From: Burkholderia sp. HI2500
GTDB taxonomy: Bacteria; Pseudomonadota; Gammaproteobacteria; Burkholderiales; Burkholderiaceae
Reading direction: 5' to 3'
NCBI RefSeq assembly: GCF_002223055.1
Contig: NZ_NKFL01000004.1
Coordinates: 372,001 to 436,000 of the forward strand
Length of the DNA: 64,000 nt
The notes under the pieces were generated by a model. It had not been told where the DNA came from and did not search any database. It worked only from the letters and a program-made list of their open reading frames with translations. Made by a program: the position numbers and the translations under genes. Every line of letters starts with the position of its first letter. The first letter of the stretch is position 1. Shown in pieces: positions 51,539 through 62,574 of this stretch.

Positions 51539-52791
51539 GGTCGCAGCTTGAAACGGATGTAATAAAAATTGACGGCGGCGGCGGCCAGGTAGCCGGCCGC
51601 CAGCCCGACGAGCGCGCCGTACAGGCCGAGCCGCGGGATCGCGAACAGGTTGACGAGCGCCGCGATCGCGAGCGCGAGCAGCCATTTCGACAGCAACACG
51701 AATTTTGCTTGATATTTGAGAACGATAAGATTGCCTATCGCCTCGATGCCGGCGGGCACCGACAGCCAGACCGCCCAGCGGAAGATGTCGACCGAGGCTT
51801 CGTAGCCGTGGCCGAACACCTTGCCGACGATCAGCGGGGCGGCGGCGTCGAGCACGAGCGCGCCGGCCGTCATCAGGCCGGCCGTCATCGCGATCAGCCG
51901 GACGATGTTGCGGCGCAGCCGCGCGATGTCCTGCACGCGGTAGACGAAGGCGGGCGCGATCGTCTGCGCGAGCATCAGCGCGAGCGTGATCCAGTTCTCG
52001 TTGAGCTGCTGCGCGGCCGAGTAGCGGCCGAGATCGGCGAACGAGACGTGACGCTCGAGCATCAGGCGGTCGAGCTTCAGGAACAGGTACATGCAGATGA
52101 GGCCGAGCCAGAACACGGTGCCGGCCGTTGCAAAGTGCCTGAACAGCGGTTTGTCGAACGTCCAGCCGAGCGCGCCGCCGTTACGATGCCGGTAGTACAG
52201 CAGCAGCGCGAAGCCGATGGCGGCCGCTTCGAGCGCCCACAGCCACGCGAAGCGGGCGGGGCCCGCGGCCGCGCGGACCAGCAGCCAGACGAGCAGCGCC
52301 TTCACCAGCGCGGTGACCATGCTGGTGACGAGCTGCGGCTTGCTGTAGGTCATGCTCTGCAGCCACGCGTTGATGACGCCGACGAGCGGCTCGCGGAACA
52401 CCATCGTGACCGCGAGGCCCGCGAGCATCGCGCCGACCAGCGGATCGAAGGCGCCCGCGGCGATCGCGATCCAGGTCGCGACGAGCGCGGCGACGGAGAC
52501 GGCGATGCGCAGCGCGAATGCGCTGCCGAGCACCGCGCCGAGCTGGGCGGGCGGGCGCTGGACGATGGTCGGGACGAGGATTTCCGCGCCGCACACCCAG
52601 GTGAGCGGCGCCAGTACGAGGAGGAGCGTATTCGCATACTGCCATTTGCCGAACACATCTGGCCCGAAATAACGGGCCAGCAGGCCGCTGATCGCGATCG
52701 CGACGCCGATCTGCGTGAGCCGTTCGAGCCCCAGCCAGACGAGATTCGCGACGGCCTTCGCGACGTCCGGGTTGCCGAAGCGCTTCAGCAT
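51535..52791 (-). CDS. Wzx-like polysaccharide flippase
   Basis: The 418-residue protein has about twelve membrane segments, the N-terminal NLVWLGLERLTQIGVAIAIS pattern and ISGLLARYFGPDVFGKWQYA, matching MOP-family O-antigen flippases. It would move the completed lipid-linked oligosaccharide of this operon across the inner membrane. It is first in the operon and divergent from manB. No Wzy polymerase is visible next to it, so it may export a short oligosaccharide rather than feed a polymer. Confidence 0.88.
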   Translation of the reverse strand: MLKRFGNPDVAKAVANLVWLGLERLTQIGVAIAISGLLARYFGPDVFGKWQYANTLLLVLAPLTWVCGAEILVPTIVQRPPAQLGAVLGSAFALRIAVSVAALVATWIAIAAGAFDPLVGAMLAGLAVTMVFREPLVGVINAWLQSMTYSKPQLVTSMVTALVKALLVWLLVRAAAGPARFAWLWALEAAAIGFALLLYYRHRNGGALGWTFDKPLFRHFATAGTVFWLGLICMYLFLKLDRLMLERHVSFADLGRYSAAQQLNENWITLALMLAQTIAPAFVYRVQDIARLRRNIVRLIAMTAGLMTAGALVLDAAAPLIVGKVFGHGYEASVDIFRWAVWLSVPAGIEAIGNLIVLKYQAKFVLLSKWLLALAIAALVNLFAIPRLGLYGALVGLAAGYLAAAAVNFYYIRFKLRP

Positions 52792-53053
52792 GCGCGGCAG
52801 CGGCGTGCGCGCGAGGCGGCCGGCAGGGCGCCCGGGGGCTGCAGGTTGGCGGCGACGGGGCGGCTAGGCATTAAAATGGGCGGTATGCGCGTCATCAAAA
52901 CCCGCGATTATAAGTGGGATCGGGGTCGCTCCCGCCGTTCCGCGCCAGCGGTTTCACGCCGTGCCGGGCCGCATGTATCATGCGCGGCACCGGCGAGCGG
53001 CGGCCAGGCAAGCCAGACATTTTTCCATGCACGCAACTGAGAGAAGAGAATCG
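52792..53053. promoter_or_regulatory. Divergent promoter region wzx-like operon / manB
   Basis: No gene was seen. TATAAT on the minus strand (plus positions 52907-52912) is a candidate -10 for the flippase operon, without a clear -35. AGAGAAGAG (53040-53048) before the ATG at 53054 is a plausible manB ribosome-binding site. Confidence 0.4.
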
Positions 53054-54448
53054 ATGATCTCCCAATCCATCTTCAAGGCATATGACATTCGTGGCGTGGT
53101 CGGCAAGACGCTCGACAACGACACCGCGCGCGGGATCGGCCGGGCATTCGGCAGCGAAGTGCGTGCGCAGGGCGGCGATGCGGTCGTCGTCGCGCGCGAC
53201 GGCCGCCTGTCCGGGCCGGACCTCGTCGGCGCGCTGGCCGACGGCCTGCGTGCGGCGGGCGTCGACGTCGTCGACGTCGGCATGGTGCCCACGCCGGTCG
53301 GCTATTTCGCGGCGAACGTCCCGCTCGCGCTGAAGGGCGGCGAGCGCCGCGTCGATTCGTGCATCGTCGTCACGGGCAGCCACAACCCGCCCGACTACAA
53401 CGGCTTCAAGATGGTGCTGCGCGGCGCCGCGATCTACGGCGAGCAGATCCAGGCGCTGTACCAGCGCATCGTCGACGAGCGTTTCGAGACGGGCAACGGC
53501 TCGTACGAACAGTTCGACGTGGCCGATCAATACATCGCGCGCATCGTCGGCGACATCAAGCCGGCCCGCCCGATGAAGCTCGTCGTCGACGCCGGCAACG
53601 GCGTGGCCGGCCCGCTGGCGACGCGCCTGTTCAAGGCGCTCGGCTGCGAGCTCGTCGAGCGCTTCACCGACATCGACGGCACGTTCCCGAACCACCACCC
53701 GGATCCCGCCCATCCGGAAAACCTGCAGGACGTGATCCAGGCGCTGAAGGACACCGACGCCGAGATCGGCTTCGCGTTCGACGGCGACGGCGACCGCCTC
53801 GGCGTCGTCACGAAGGACGGCCAGATCATCTATCCGGACCGCCAGCTGATGCTGTTCGCGGAAGAAGTGCTGTCGCGCAACCCGGGCGCGCAGATCATCT
53901 ACGACGTGAAGTGCACGCGCCACCTCGCGCAATGGGTGAAGTCGAAGGGCGGCGAGCCGCTGATGTGGAAGACGGGCCACTCGCTCGTGAAGGCGAAGCT
54001 GCGCGAGACGGGTGCGCCCCTCGCCGGTGAAATGAGCGGCCACGTGTTCTTCAAGGATCGCTGGTACGGCTTCGACGACGGTCTCTACACGGGCGCGCGC
54101 CTGCTCGAGATCCTCGCGAAGACGGCCGATCCGAGCGCGCTGCTGAACGGGCTGCCGGACGCGATGAGCACGCCCGAACTGCAGCTGTGGCTCGACGAAG
54201 GCGAGAACTTCCGCCTGATCGACAAGCTGCAGAAAGAGGCGAAGTTCGATGGCGCCGAGGAAGTCGTGACGATCGACGGCCTGCGTGTCGAGTACCCGGA
54301 CGGCTTCGGCCTCGCGCGTTCGTCGAACACGACGCCGGTCGTCGTGATGCGTTTCGAGTCGGAGACGCAGGAGGGGCTCAAGCGCATCCAGGAGGATTTC
54401 CGCCGCGTGCTGACGGCCGCGAAGCCGGACGTCAAGCTGCCGTTCTGA
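53054..54448 (+). CDS. manB: Phosphomannomutase/phosphoglucomutase
   Basis: The 464-residue alpha-D-phosphohexomutase has the N-terminal IFKAYDIRGVVGKTLDNDT, the phosphoserine loop VVTGSHNPPDYNG, the metal loop FDGDGDRLGVV and the sugar-binding GEMSGHVFF. This matches the AlgC-type PMM/PGM group acting on both mannose and glucose phosphates. It supplies mannose-1-phosphate to ManC at 29 kb and glucose-1-phosphate to RmlA, so it links the two rhamnose pathways. A strong terminator follows. Confidence 0.95.
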   Translation: MISQSIFKAYDIRGVVGKTLDNDTARGIGRAFGSEVRAQGGDAVVVARDGRLSGPDLVGALADGLRAAGVDVVDVGMVPTPVGYFAANVPLALKGGERRVDSCIVVTGSHNPPDYNGFKMVLRGAAIYGEQIQALYQRIVDERFETGNGSYEQFDVADQYIARIVGDIKPARPMKLVVDAGNGVAGPLATRLFKALGCELVERFTDIDGTFPNHHPDPAHPENLQDVIQALKDTDAEIGFAFDGDGDRLGVVTKDGQIIYPDRQLMLFAEEVLSRNPGAQIIYDVKCTRHLAQWVKSKGGEPLMWKTGHSLVKAKLRETGAPLAGEMSGHVFFKDRWYGFDDGLYTGARLLEILAKTADPSALLNGLPDAMSTPELQLWLDEGENFRLIDKLQKEAKFDGAEEVVTIDGLRVEYPDGFGLARSSNTTPVVVMRFESETQEGLKRIQEDFRRVLTAAKPDVKLPF

Positions 54449-54509
54449 GCGTGGGCGGCCTCGGGCCGCCACCGGCGCGGCGATGAGTCCGATCGTCGCG
54501 CCATCCCCG

Positions 54510-54546
54510 AAAAGCGGCGCACGCCACACGCGTGCGGCCGCTTTTT
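54510..54546 (+). terminator. Rho-independent terminator after manB
   Basis: AAAAGCGGC (54510-54518) pairs with GCCGCTTTT (54537-54545), extended by GCACGC/GCGTGC inside the loop, and ends in five T residues. It separates manB from waaC. Confidence 0.8.
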
Positions 54547-54622
54547 GTCTGTCTGGCCCCCCGGGCGAGATAAAATCCCCCCTTTCTGCTTGTCGCCGGC
54601 TGCCTGCCGGCGTTTTTTCAGC

Positions 54623-55618
54623 GTGCAAAAGATCCTGATCGTGCGCGTGTCGTCGCTGGGCGACGTCGTGCACAACATGCCGGTGATCGCCGATATCCGG
54701 CGCCGCCACCCCGATGCGCAGATCGACTGGCTCGTCGAGGAAAGCTTCGTCGACCTGGTCAAGCTCGTCGACGGCGTGCGCAACGTGCTGCCGTTCTCGC
54801 TGCGTCGCTGGCGCAAGAAGCCGTTCTCGGGCGCCACGTGGCGCGAGATCCGCGCGTTCCGCCAGCGCCTCGCGGCCGAGCAGTACGACCTCGTGATCGA
54901 CTGCCAGGGCCTCATCAAGACGGCCTGGGTCGCCAGCTGGGCGCGCGGCCCGCTCGTCGGGCTCGGCAACCGCACCGATGGCGCCGGCTACGAGTGGCCC
55001 GTGCGCTTCTTCTATCGCAAGCGCGTGCCGATCGCGCCGCGCACGCACGTCGTCGAGCGCTCGCGGCAACTCGTCGCGGCCGCGCTGGGCGACCCGGCGC
55101 CGACGCCGGCCGATCCGGTCGAGTTCGGCCTCGATACGCGCGCGGCGGCGCTCGCGGTGGCCGGGCTCGGGCTGAACCTGCCGGTGCCGTACGTGGTATT
55201 CGTTCATGCGACGTCGCGTGCCGACAAGCAGTGGCCGGACGCCGCGTGGATCGAGCTCGGCCAGGCGCTCGTGCGGCGCGGCGCGTCGCTCGTGCTGCCG
55301 TGGGGCAACGACGCGGAGCGCGCGACCAGCGAGCGCCTGGCGCAGGCGTTCGGCGCGGCGGCGATCGTGCCGCCGAAGCTGTCGCTGCCGGCCGTGGTCG
55401 GCCTGATCGACGGCGCGGATGCGATCGTCGGGGTTGATACAGGTCTGGTTCACATCGCGGCCGCGCTGAAGCGTCCGACGGTCGAACTGTACAATTTCGC
55501 GACGGCCTGGCGGACCGGCGGCTACTGGTCGCCGAACGTCGTCAATCTCGGCACGGCGGGGCAGTCCCCGTCGATCGCGCAGGTGAAGTCGGCGCTCGCG
55601 GGCTTCGGTCTCCTGTAA
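54623..55618 (+). CDS. waaC: Lipopolysaccharide heptosyltransferase I
   Basis: The 331-residue GT9 enzyme adds the first L,D-heptose to Kdo of the inner core. It begins KILIVRVSSLGDVVHNMPV and has VDWLVEES-like IDWLVEESFVDLV, VIDCQGLIKTAWVA and the C-terminal AIVGVDTGLVHIAAAL donor motif. GTG 54623 is chosen because it starts exactly at the family N-terminus; the open frame upstream runs through the manB terminator. kdoO follows after 34 bases. Confidence 0.95.
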   Translation: MQKILIVRVSSLGDVVHNMPVIADIRRRHPDAQIDWLVEESFVDLVKLVDGVRNVLPFSLRRWRKKPFSGATWREIRAFRQRLAAEQYDLVIDCQGLIKTAWVASWARGPLVGLGNRTDGAGYEWPVRFFYRKRVPIAPRTHVVERSRQLVAAALGDPAPTPADPVEFGLDTRAAALAVAGLGLNLPVPYVVFVHATSRADKQWPDAAWIELGQALVRRGASLVLPWGNDAERATSERLAQAFGAAAIVPPKLSLPAVVGLIDGADAIVGVDTGLVHIAAALKRPTVELYNFATAWRTGGYWSPNVVNLGTAGQSPSIAQVKSALAGFGLL

Positions 55619-55652
55619 CGCAGTCACACGCGCGAACCCACGCGAACCGAAC

Positions 55653-56537
55653 ATGAGCGAATCCCAGATCATCGAAGTCCCGTCCGCCGACTGGAGCGGA
55701 CACAACCTGTCGGCGCCGCGCGAGCAGCTGCTGGCCGCCGTCGAGGAAGGCAAGGTGCTGTATTTTCCGCACCTGCGCTTCGCGATCGAAGGCGGCGAGG
55801 AAGCGCTGCTCGATCCGGCGCTCGCCGACCCGAAACGCAAGAACATCAGCCTCGCGCCGAACGGCGGCGCGCTCGCCGGCGTGCTCGGCGACAGCGTCAC
55901 GCAGTCGGCGGTGCGCGCGCTCGTCGCGCGCTTCCAGCAGCAGGCCGGCACCCTCGTCGACGGCCTCTTTCCCGAATACCGCGGCAAGCTGCGCGTCGCG
56001 CCGACGAGCCTGCGGCTGCTGCAGGTCGAGACGCGCCAGACGTCGTGGCGCAAGGACGACAGCCGGCTGCACGTCGACGCGTTCCCGTCGCGGCCCAATT
56101 ACGGCGAGCGCATCCTGCGCGTGTTCACGAACGTGAACCCGGCCGGCGTGCCGCGCGTGTGGCGCGTCGGCGAGCCGTTCGAGGACGTCGCGAAGCGCTT
56201 CCTGCCGCACATCAAGCCGCAGTTGCCGGGCGCCGCGTGGCTGCTGAACCTGCTGCACGTGACGAAGTCGCCGCGCAGCGCGTACGACCACCTGATGCTG
56301 AACCTGCACGACAGCATGAAGGCCGATCTCGACTACCAGAAGACGAGCCCGCAGGAGACGATGCCGTTTCCGCCGGGCTGCGTGTGGATATGTTTCTCCG
56401 ATCAGACTTCGCACGCTGTGATGTCCGGCCAGTTCATGCTCGAACAGACCTTCTTCCTGCCGGTCGACGCGATGGTGCGCCGCGAATGCGCGCCGCTCGG
56501 CATCCTCGAACGCCTGACGGGCAGGGCGCTGGTTTGA
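55653..56537 (+). CDS. kdoO: Kdo 3-hydroxylase (Fe(II)/2-oxoglutarate dioxygenase)
   Basis: The 294-residue enzyme hydroxylates the inner-core Kdo to give Ko (D-glycero-D-talo-oct-2-ulosonic acid), a known Burkholderia core feature. The iron-binding HxD is seen in RLHVDAFPSRPNYGERI and the distal histidine in SDQTSHAVMSGQFMLEQTF, with RILRVFTNVNP typical of KdoO. It lies between waaC and waaA, which act on the same Kdo region, consistent with this role. Oxygen dependence is expected of the family. Confidence 0.92.
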   Translation: MSESQIIEVPSADWSGHNLSAPREQLLAAVEEGKVLYFPHLRFAIEGGEEALLDPALADPKRKNISLAPNGGALAGVLGDSVTQSAVRALVARFQQQAGTLVDGLFPEYRGKLRVAPTSLRLLQVETRQTSWRKDDSRLHVDAFPSRPNYGERILRVFTNVNPAGVPRVWRVGEPFEDVAKRFLPHIKPQLPGAAWLLNLLHVTKSPRSAYDHLMLNLHDSMKADLDYQKTSPQETMPFPPGCVWICFSDQTSHAVMSGQFMLEQTFFLPVDAMVRRECAPLGILERLTGRALV

Positions 56538-56574
56538 GCGCGCATTTTCGTCGAAGCAAGACAAGGGACGCGGC

Positions 56575-57930
56575 ATGCTGAGGGTGATCTATCGCGCGCT
56601 GTGGTGGCTCGTCGCCCCGATCGCCGTCATCCGGCTATACGTGCGCTCGCGCAAGGAGCGCGGCTATCGCGAACACATCGGCGAACGCTTCGGCCACGTG
56701 GCCGGCCGCTCGCGCGACGACCGTGCGCCGCTGATCTGGGTGCACGCGGTATCGGTCGGCGAGACGCGCGCGGCGCAGCCGCTGATCGACGCGCTGATGC
56801 ACGCGCGCCCCGATGCGCGCATCCTGCTCACGCACATGACGCCGAGCGGCCGCGCGACCGGCGAACAGATCTTCGGCGATCGCGTGCTGCGCTGCTACCT
56901 GCCGTACGACATGCCCGGCGCGGTGCGACGTTTCCTGCACGCGTGGCGGCCGACGCTCGGCCTCGTGATGGAAACCGAGGTGTGGCCGACGCTGATCGAC
57001 GAGTGCCGCCGTGCGGACGTGCCGCTGGTGCTGACCAATGCGCGCATGTCCGCGCGTTCGTTCCGGCGGGCATCGAAGTTCGGCGCGGCGACGCACGACG
57101 TGTTCGGCGGCTTCTCGCGCGTGCTCGCGCAGAGCCCGGCCGATGCGGAGCGGCTGACGTCGCTCGGCGCGCGCAACGTGACCGTGCTCGGCAACCTGAA
57201 GTTCGACATGACGACGCCCCCGGAGCTCGCGGCGCGCGGCCATGCGTGGCGCGAGGCGATCGGCACGCGGCCCGTGTGGGTGGCCGCGAGCACGCGCGAG
57301 AACGAGGAAGCGCTGGTGCTCGACGCATTCGCGGCGATGCGCACGCCCGGCGCGCTGCTGGTGCTCGTGCCGCGTCATCCGCAGCGTTTCGCCGAGGTCG
57401 AGGCGCTCGTCGAGCGCAGCGGCCTCAAGTGCGTGCGACGCTCGGTGTGGGCGGCCGACAAGGCCGCGCTCGCGTCCGGCCGGCCGGCGGCCGAGCCGTT
57501 GCCGGACGACGTGGCGGTGCTGCTCGGCGATTCGATGGGTGAGCTCGGCGCGTATTACGCGGCGGCCGACATCGCGTTCATCGGCGGCAGCCTGCTGCCG
57601 CTCGGCGGCCAGAACCTGATCGAGGCATGCGCGGTCGGCGTGCCGGTGCTGATCGGCAAGCACGTGTTCAACTTCACGCAGGCGACCGCCGACGCGGTCG
57701 CGGCTGGTGCGGCGCTGCAGGTCGAGGATCCGCTCGATCTCGCGCACGTGCTCGATGCGCTGTTCGCCGACAAGGCGCGGCGCATCGCGATGGGCGCGGC
57801 GGGCGCGGCGTTCGCATCGCGGCACCGCGGCGCGACCGCGCGCACGGTCGACGTGCTCGCGGCACTGTTGCCGCCCGCCGAACGCGGCGGGCGCGCGCTG
57901 CAGGACACGCAGGACCCTTCCGACGACTAG
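56575..57930 (+). CDS. waaA: Kdo transferase
   Basis: The 451-residue inner-membrane enzyme transfers Kdo from CMP-Kdo to lipid IVA. An N-terminal hydrophobic anchor (MLRVIYRALWWLVAPIAVI) precedes IWVHAVSVGETRAAQPLI, LLTHMTPSGRATGEQIF, METEVWPTLIDECRR and the C-terminal FIGGSLLPLGGQNLIEACA, all standard WaaA motifs. The C-terminus has an extra ~20 polar residues. It ends the core cluster and converges on ureG, with GGCGGC/GCCGCC inverted repeats (57936-57951 and 57965-57989) in the 66-base gap. Confidence 0.96.
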   Translation: MLRVIYRALWWLVAPIAVIRLYVRSRKERGYREHIGERFGHVAGRSRDDRAPLIWVHAVSVGETRAAQPLIDALMHARPDARILLTHMTPSGRATGEQIFGDRVLRCYLPYDMPGAVRRFLHAWRPTLGLVMETEVWPTLIDECRRADVPLVLTNARMSARSFRRASKFGAATHDVFGGFSRVLAQSPADAERLTSLGARNVTVLGNLKFDMTTPPELAARGHAWREAIGTRPVWVAASTRENEEALVLDAFAAMRTPGALLVLVPRHPQRFAEVEALVERSGLKCVRRSVWAADKAALASGRPAAEPLPDDVAVLLGDSMGELGAYYAAADIAFIGGSLLPLGGQNLIEACAVGVPVLIGKHVFNFTQATADAVAAGAALQVEDPLDLAHVLDALFADKARRIAMGAAGAAFASRHRGATARTVDVLAALLPPAERGGRALQDTQDPSDD

Positions 57931-57996
57931 GCGAAGGCGGCGCAATGCCGCCATGAGCAGGCGTGGCGGCACCGGATGATGATGCCGCCGCGTCGC

Positions 57997-58644
57997 TCAG
58001 ACCGTCAGCAAACCCTTCTTCTCGATGAACGCGATCACGTCCGCGACGCCTTCGAGCGCCTTCAGGTTCGTCATCACGTAAGGCCGCTCGCCGCGCATCT
58101 TCTTCGTGTCGGACGCCATCACGTCGAGGTTCGCGCCGACCAGCGGCGCGAGATCCGTCTTGTTGATCACGAGCAGGTCGGACTTCGTGATGCCCGGGCC
58201 GCCCTTGCGCGGAATCTTCTCGCCGCCCGCGACGTCGATCACGTAGATCGTCAGGTCCGACAGCTCGGGGCTGAAGGTCGCCGCGAGATTGTCGCCGCCC
58301 GATTCGATGAACACGATGTCGGCGTCGGGAAAGCGCGACAGCATCCGGTCGACGGCCTCGAGGTTGATCGACGCATCCTCGCGGATCGCCGTGTGCGGGC
58401 AGCCGCCCGTCTCGACGCCCATGATGCGCTCCTCGGGCAGCGCGCCCGCGACCGTCAGCAGCCGCTGGTCTTCCTTCGTATAGATGTCATTGGTGATCGC
58501 GACGAGGTCGTATTTGTCGCGCATCGCCTTGCACAGCATTTCGAGCAGCGTGGTCTTGCCGGAGCCGACGGGGCCGCCGATGCCGACGCGCAGCGGCGGC
58601 AGTTTCTTCGTGCGGCGGGCGGAGGAGGGAGCAGGTGCGTTCAT
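57997..58644 (-). CDS. ureG: Urease accessory GTPase UreG
   Basis: The 215-residue SIMIBI GTPase drives nickel insertion into urease. It has the P-loop [18 protein letters not shown], the nickel-binding CPH in [31 protein letters not shown] and the NKTD guanine motif ([12 protein letters not shown]). The N-terminal ~15 residues are a flexible extension. Last gene of the urease operon, 17 bases after ureF. Confidence 0.98.
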   Translation of the reverse strand: MNAPAPSSARRTKKLPPLRVGIGGPVGSGKTTLLEMLCKAMRDKYDLVAITNDIYTKEDQRLLTVAGALPEERIMGVETGGCPHTAIREDASINLEAVDRMLSRFPDADIVFIESGGDNLAATFSPELSDLTIYVIDVAGGEKIPRKGGPGITKSDLLVINKTDLAPLVGANLDVMASDTKKMRGERPYVMTNLKALEGVADVIAFIEKKGLLTV

Positions 58645-58661
58645 GGCGGGTAGCGTCGGGT

Positions 58662-59328
58662 TCAGGAGCGGAACAACCGCGAATACTGGGTTTCGTGCCG
58701 CGCGGACAGGATGCCGAGCTGCGGCGCGAACGTGTTGACGGCGTCGGGCGGCGTCGCGAGCGCGCGGCGCACGGCCGCGTCGATCGCGCCGCGCAGCGCG
58801 ACGATGATGCGTTGCCCGGCGAGCTGGCCGAGCGGCACGGCCTTCAGCGCGGCGGACGTCTGGTTCTCGACCCAGCCGAATGCGTACGCGGCGAGTACCG
58901 CGTCGGCACTCGCGTCGTGAGCGGCGGCCGCGTACGCGAACGCGGTGGGCAGCGCGATCGGCGCAATCGCCGCGAGCGTCGCGCGGCGCGCGCCATCGCC
59001 CCATTCGAGCGACGCGCAGAGCTGCGCGAGCGACCAGCCCATCTGTTCGGTTTCACGGCGCAGTTCCGCCGATTCGCGGCTCGCGATGAACCACGCATTC
59101 TCGGCCGCGAGCGCCGGCGCGTCGTGTGCGTGCCAGCGCGCGAGTTGATGCGCGAGGAACGGCAGCTCGCCGTGCGCGAGCACGTCGGTCAGGCCGCTCG
59201 CGATCCAGTCGCGCGCGCTTTCGGCGTCGTGAATCAGGTTCGCGTCGAGCGCCGCTTCGAGCCCCTGCGAATAGCTGAACGCGCCGATCGGCAACGCCGG
59301 CGATGCAAGGTGCAGCAGCGCGACGAGT

Positions 59329-59342
<14 letters not shown>
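58662..59342 (-). CDS. ureF: Urease accessory protein UreF
   Basis: The 226-residue all-helical protein joins UreD and UreG in the urease activation complex and controls UreG GTP use. It has [23 protein letters not shown] at the N-terminus and [23 protein letters not shown], the two family signatures. The start [12 protein letters not shown] at 59342 overlaps the His-rich 3' end of ureE by 14 bases; the longer open frame upstream is the histidine-repeat region read in another frame. Confidence 0.96.
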
Positions 59343-59964
<622 letters not shown>

Positions 59965-59986
59965 GAATCGAAAGCCGGCAATCAGG

Positions 59987-61693
59987 TCAGAACAGGAAAT
60001 AGCGCTGCGCCATCGGCAGCACCGTGGCCGGCTCGCAGGTGAGCAACTGGCCGTCGGCGATCACGTCGTAGGTTTCGGGGTCGACGCTGATCGACGGGCG
60101 CCACGCGTTGTGGATCATGTCGGCTTTCGTCACGTTGCGGCAGTTGCGCACCGGCACGATCTGCTTCGCGAGCCCGTAGCGTTCCGCGATGCCCGCGTCG
60201 GCGGCCATCTGCGACACGAAGGTCAGCGACGTGCGCGCGAGCGCACCGCCGCGGGTGGCGAACATCTCGCGATAGTGGACCGGCTGCGGCGTGGGAATCG
60301 ACGCGTTCGGGTCGCCCATCTGCGCCATCGCGATCATCCCGCCCTTCAGGATCATCGTCGGCTTGATCCCGAAGAACGCCGGCTCCCACAGCACGAGGTC
60401 GGCCCACTTGCCGGGCTCGATCGAGCCAACTTCATGCGCGATGCCGTGCGTGAGCGCCGGGTTGATCGTGTACTTCGCGACGTAGCGCTTCGCGCGGAAG
60501 TTGTCGTTGCGCGTGCCGTCTTCCGGCAGCGCGCCGCGCTGCACCTTCATCTTGTGCGCGGTCTGCCAGGTGCGGATGATCACTTCGCCGACGCGGCCCA
60601 TCGCCTGCGAATCGGACGACAGCATCGACAGCGCGCCGAGATCGTGCAGGATGTCCTCGGCCGCGATCGTCTCGCGGCGGATCCGCGATTCGGCGAACGC
60701 GAGATCCTCGGCGATCGACGGATCGAGGTGGTGGCACACCATCAGCATGTCGAGATGCTCGTCGAGCGTGTTGATCGTGTACGGGCGCGTCGGGTTGGTC
60801 GACGACGGCAGCACGTTCGACTCGCCGCACACCTTCAGGATGTCGGGCGCATGACCGCCGCCCGCGCCTTCGGTGTGGTACGTGTGGATCGTGCGGCCCT
60901 TGAACGCGGCGACCGTCGATTCGACGAAGCCGCCTTCGTTCAGCGTGTCGGTGTGGATCGCGACCTGCGTGTCGGTGTCGTCGGCGACGGACAGGCAGTT
61001 GTCGATCGCGGCGGGCGTCGTGCCCCAGTCCTCGTGCAGCTTCAGCCCGATCGCGCCGGCGGCGATCTGCTCGACGAGCGGCTGCGGCAGGCTCGCATTG
61101 CCCTTGCCGAGAAAGCCGAGGTTGATCGGCCAGCCGTCGGCGGCCTGCAGCATCCGCTCCATGTGCCACGGGCCCGGCGTGCAGGTCGTCGCGTTGGTGC
61201 CGGTGGCCGGCCCGGTGCCGCCGCCGAGCATCGTCGTGACGCCCGACGCGAGCGCCTCGTCGATCTGCTGCGGGCTGATGAAGTGGATGTGCGTGTCGAT
61301 GCCGCCGGCCGTCACGATCAGCCCTTCGCCGGCGATCACCTCGGTCGCGGCGCCGATCGCGATCGTCACGCCCGGCTGGATGTCCGGGTTGCCGGCCTTG
61401 CCGATCGCGGCGATGCGGCCGTGCTTGATCGCGATGTCGGCCTTCACGATGCCCCAGTGATCGAGGATCACCGCGTTCGTGATGATCGTGTCGGGCACGT
61501 CGGCGGCCACGCGCTGCGACTGGCCCATCCCGTCGCGGATCACTTTCCCGCCGCCGAATTTCACTTCCTCGCCGTAGGTCGTGAAGTCGCGTTCGATCTC
61601 GATCAGCAGTTCGGTATCGGCGAGCCGGACGCGGTCGCCCGTCGTCGGCCCGAACATTTCCGCGTACGCGCGGCGGCTCAAGCGTAGTGTCAT
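59987..61693 (-). CDS. ureC: Urease subunit alpha (catalytic)
   Basis: The 568-residue dinuclear nickel enzyme hydrolyses urea to ammonia and carbamate. Active-site features are visible: [12 protein letters not shown] (two nickel histidines), [13 protein letters not shown] (lysine that is carbamylated), [22 protein letters not shown] (flap histidine) and [14 protein letters not shown] (nickel aspartate). Length is standard. It lies between ureB and ureE in the normal operon order. Confidence 0.99.
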   Translation of the reverse strand: MTLRLSRRAYAEMFGPTTGDRVRLADTELLIEIERDFTTYGEEVKFGGGKVIRDGMGQSQRVAADVPDTIITNAVILDHWGIVKADIAIKHGRIAAIGKAGNPDIQPGVTIAIGAATEVIAGEGLIVTAGGIDTHIHFISPQQIDEALASGVTTMLGGGTGPATGTNATTCTPGPWHMERMLQAADGWPINLGFLGKGNASLPQPLVEQIAAGAIGLKLHEDWGTTPAAIDNCLSVADDTDTQVAIHTDTLNEGGFVESTVAAFKGRTIHTYHTEGAGGGHAPDILKVCGESNVLPSSTNPTRPYTINTLDEHLDMLMVCHHLDPSIAEDLAFAESRIRRETIAAEDILHDLGALSMLSSDSQAMGRVGEVIIRTWQTAHKMKVQRGALPEDGTRNDNFRAKRYVAKYTINPALTHGIAHEVGSIEPGKWADLVLWEPAFFGIKPTMILKGGMIAMAQMGDPNASIPTPQPVHYREMFATRGGALARTSLTFVSQMAADAGIAERYGLAKQIVPVRNCRNVTKADMIHNAWRPSISVDPETYDVIADGQLLTCEPATVLPMAQRYFLF

Positions 61694-61721
61694 GTGCTGT
61701 TCCTGAAGAGCGGGGCGCGGC

Positions 61722-62027
61722 TTAGAGCGGCCCCATCACCTTGCCCTGAAAACCGTAGACGGCACGATCGCCCGCGAGCGCGACCAGCTCGACGGTGCGC
61801 GTCTGGCCCGGCTCGAAGCGCACGGCGGTGCCGGCCGCGATGTTCAGGCGAAAGCCGCGCGCGGCCGCGCGATCGAACGACAGTGCGTCGTTGACTTCGA
61901 AGAAGTGGTAGTGCGAGCCGACCTGCACCGGGCGGTCGCCGGTGTTCGCGACGACGAGCGTCAGCGTCGCGCGGCCCGCGTTCAGTTCGTGTTCGCCGTC
62001 GTCGGTGAGGATTTCGCCGGGGATCAT
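61722..62027 (-). CDS. ureB: Urease subunit beta
   Basis: The 101-residue structural subunit begins [19 protein letters not shown] and has [13 protein letters not shown] and the [13 protein letters not shown] end, all typical of UreB. Start at 62027 matches the family; an upstream in-frame ATG at 62039 would add MRPR. It lies eight bases after ureA and 28 before ureC. Confidence 0.98.
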   Translation of the reverse strand: MIPGEILTDDGEHELNAGRATLTLVVANTGDRPVQVGSHYHFFEVNDALSFDRAAARGFRLNIAAGTAVRFEPGQTRTVELVALAGDRAVYGFQGKVMGPL

Positions 62028-62035
62028 GCGGGGCC

Positions 62036-62338
62036 TCACGGAATCGGGTGATGGACGGTCACGAGTTTCGTGCCGTCGGGGAAGGTCGCCTCGACCTGGA
62101 TGTCGGGAATCATCTCCGGCACGCCGTCCATCACGTCGTCGCGCGTGAGCAGCGTCGTGCCGTAGTGCATCACCTCGGCGACCGTCTTGCCGTCGCGCGC
62201 GGCTTCCATCAGCGCGGCGGTGATGAAGGCGACCGCCTCCGGATAGTTGAGCTTCAGGCCGCGTGCGCGACGGCGCTCGGCCAGCAGCGCCGCCGTGAAG
62301 ATCAGCAGCTTGTCCTTCTCGCGGGGAGTCAGTTTCAT
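62036..62338 (-). CDS. ureA: Urease subunit gamma
   Basis: The 100-residue structural subunit begins [23 protein letters not shown] and has [22 protein letters not shown] and [16 protein letters not shown], the UreA signatures. It opens the structural genes. A 236-base gap to ureD upstream (62339-62574) shows no gene; it includes AT-richer sequence near 62350 (AAACGTAATTGTTATCGG) that could hold a promoter. Confidence 0.98.
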
Positions 62339-62574
62339 GAAGGCAAACGTTCAGGAAAACGTAATTGTTATCGGTGCGTGCGCAACGGGGCGAACGCGCG
62401 GTTCATCGTAGCACCGCGCTGTTTTGCGTGCGTCGTGTATCGGTTATGTAAGGAGCAAGGCGCGTGCCATGTGCATGGAACGCAGTGCGATGCGCGCTTG
62501 TGGTGCGCGATGCATGGGCAACGTGCAGCATCCGCCGCGACGCTGCGCCGAAACGGTGCGTGGTATGACCGCGC

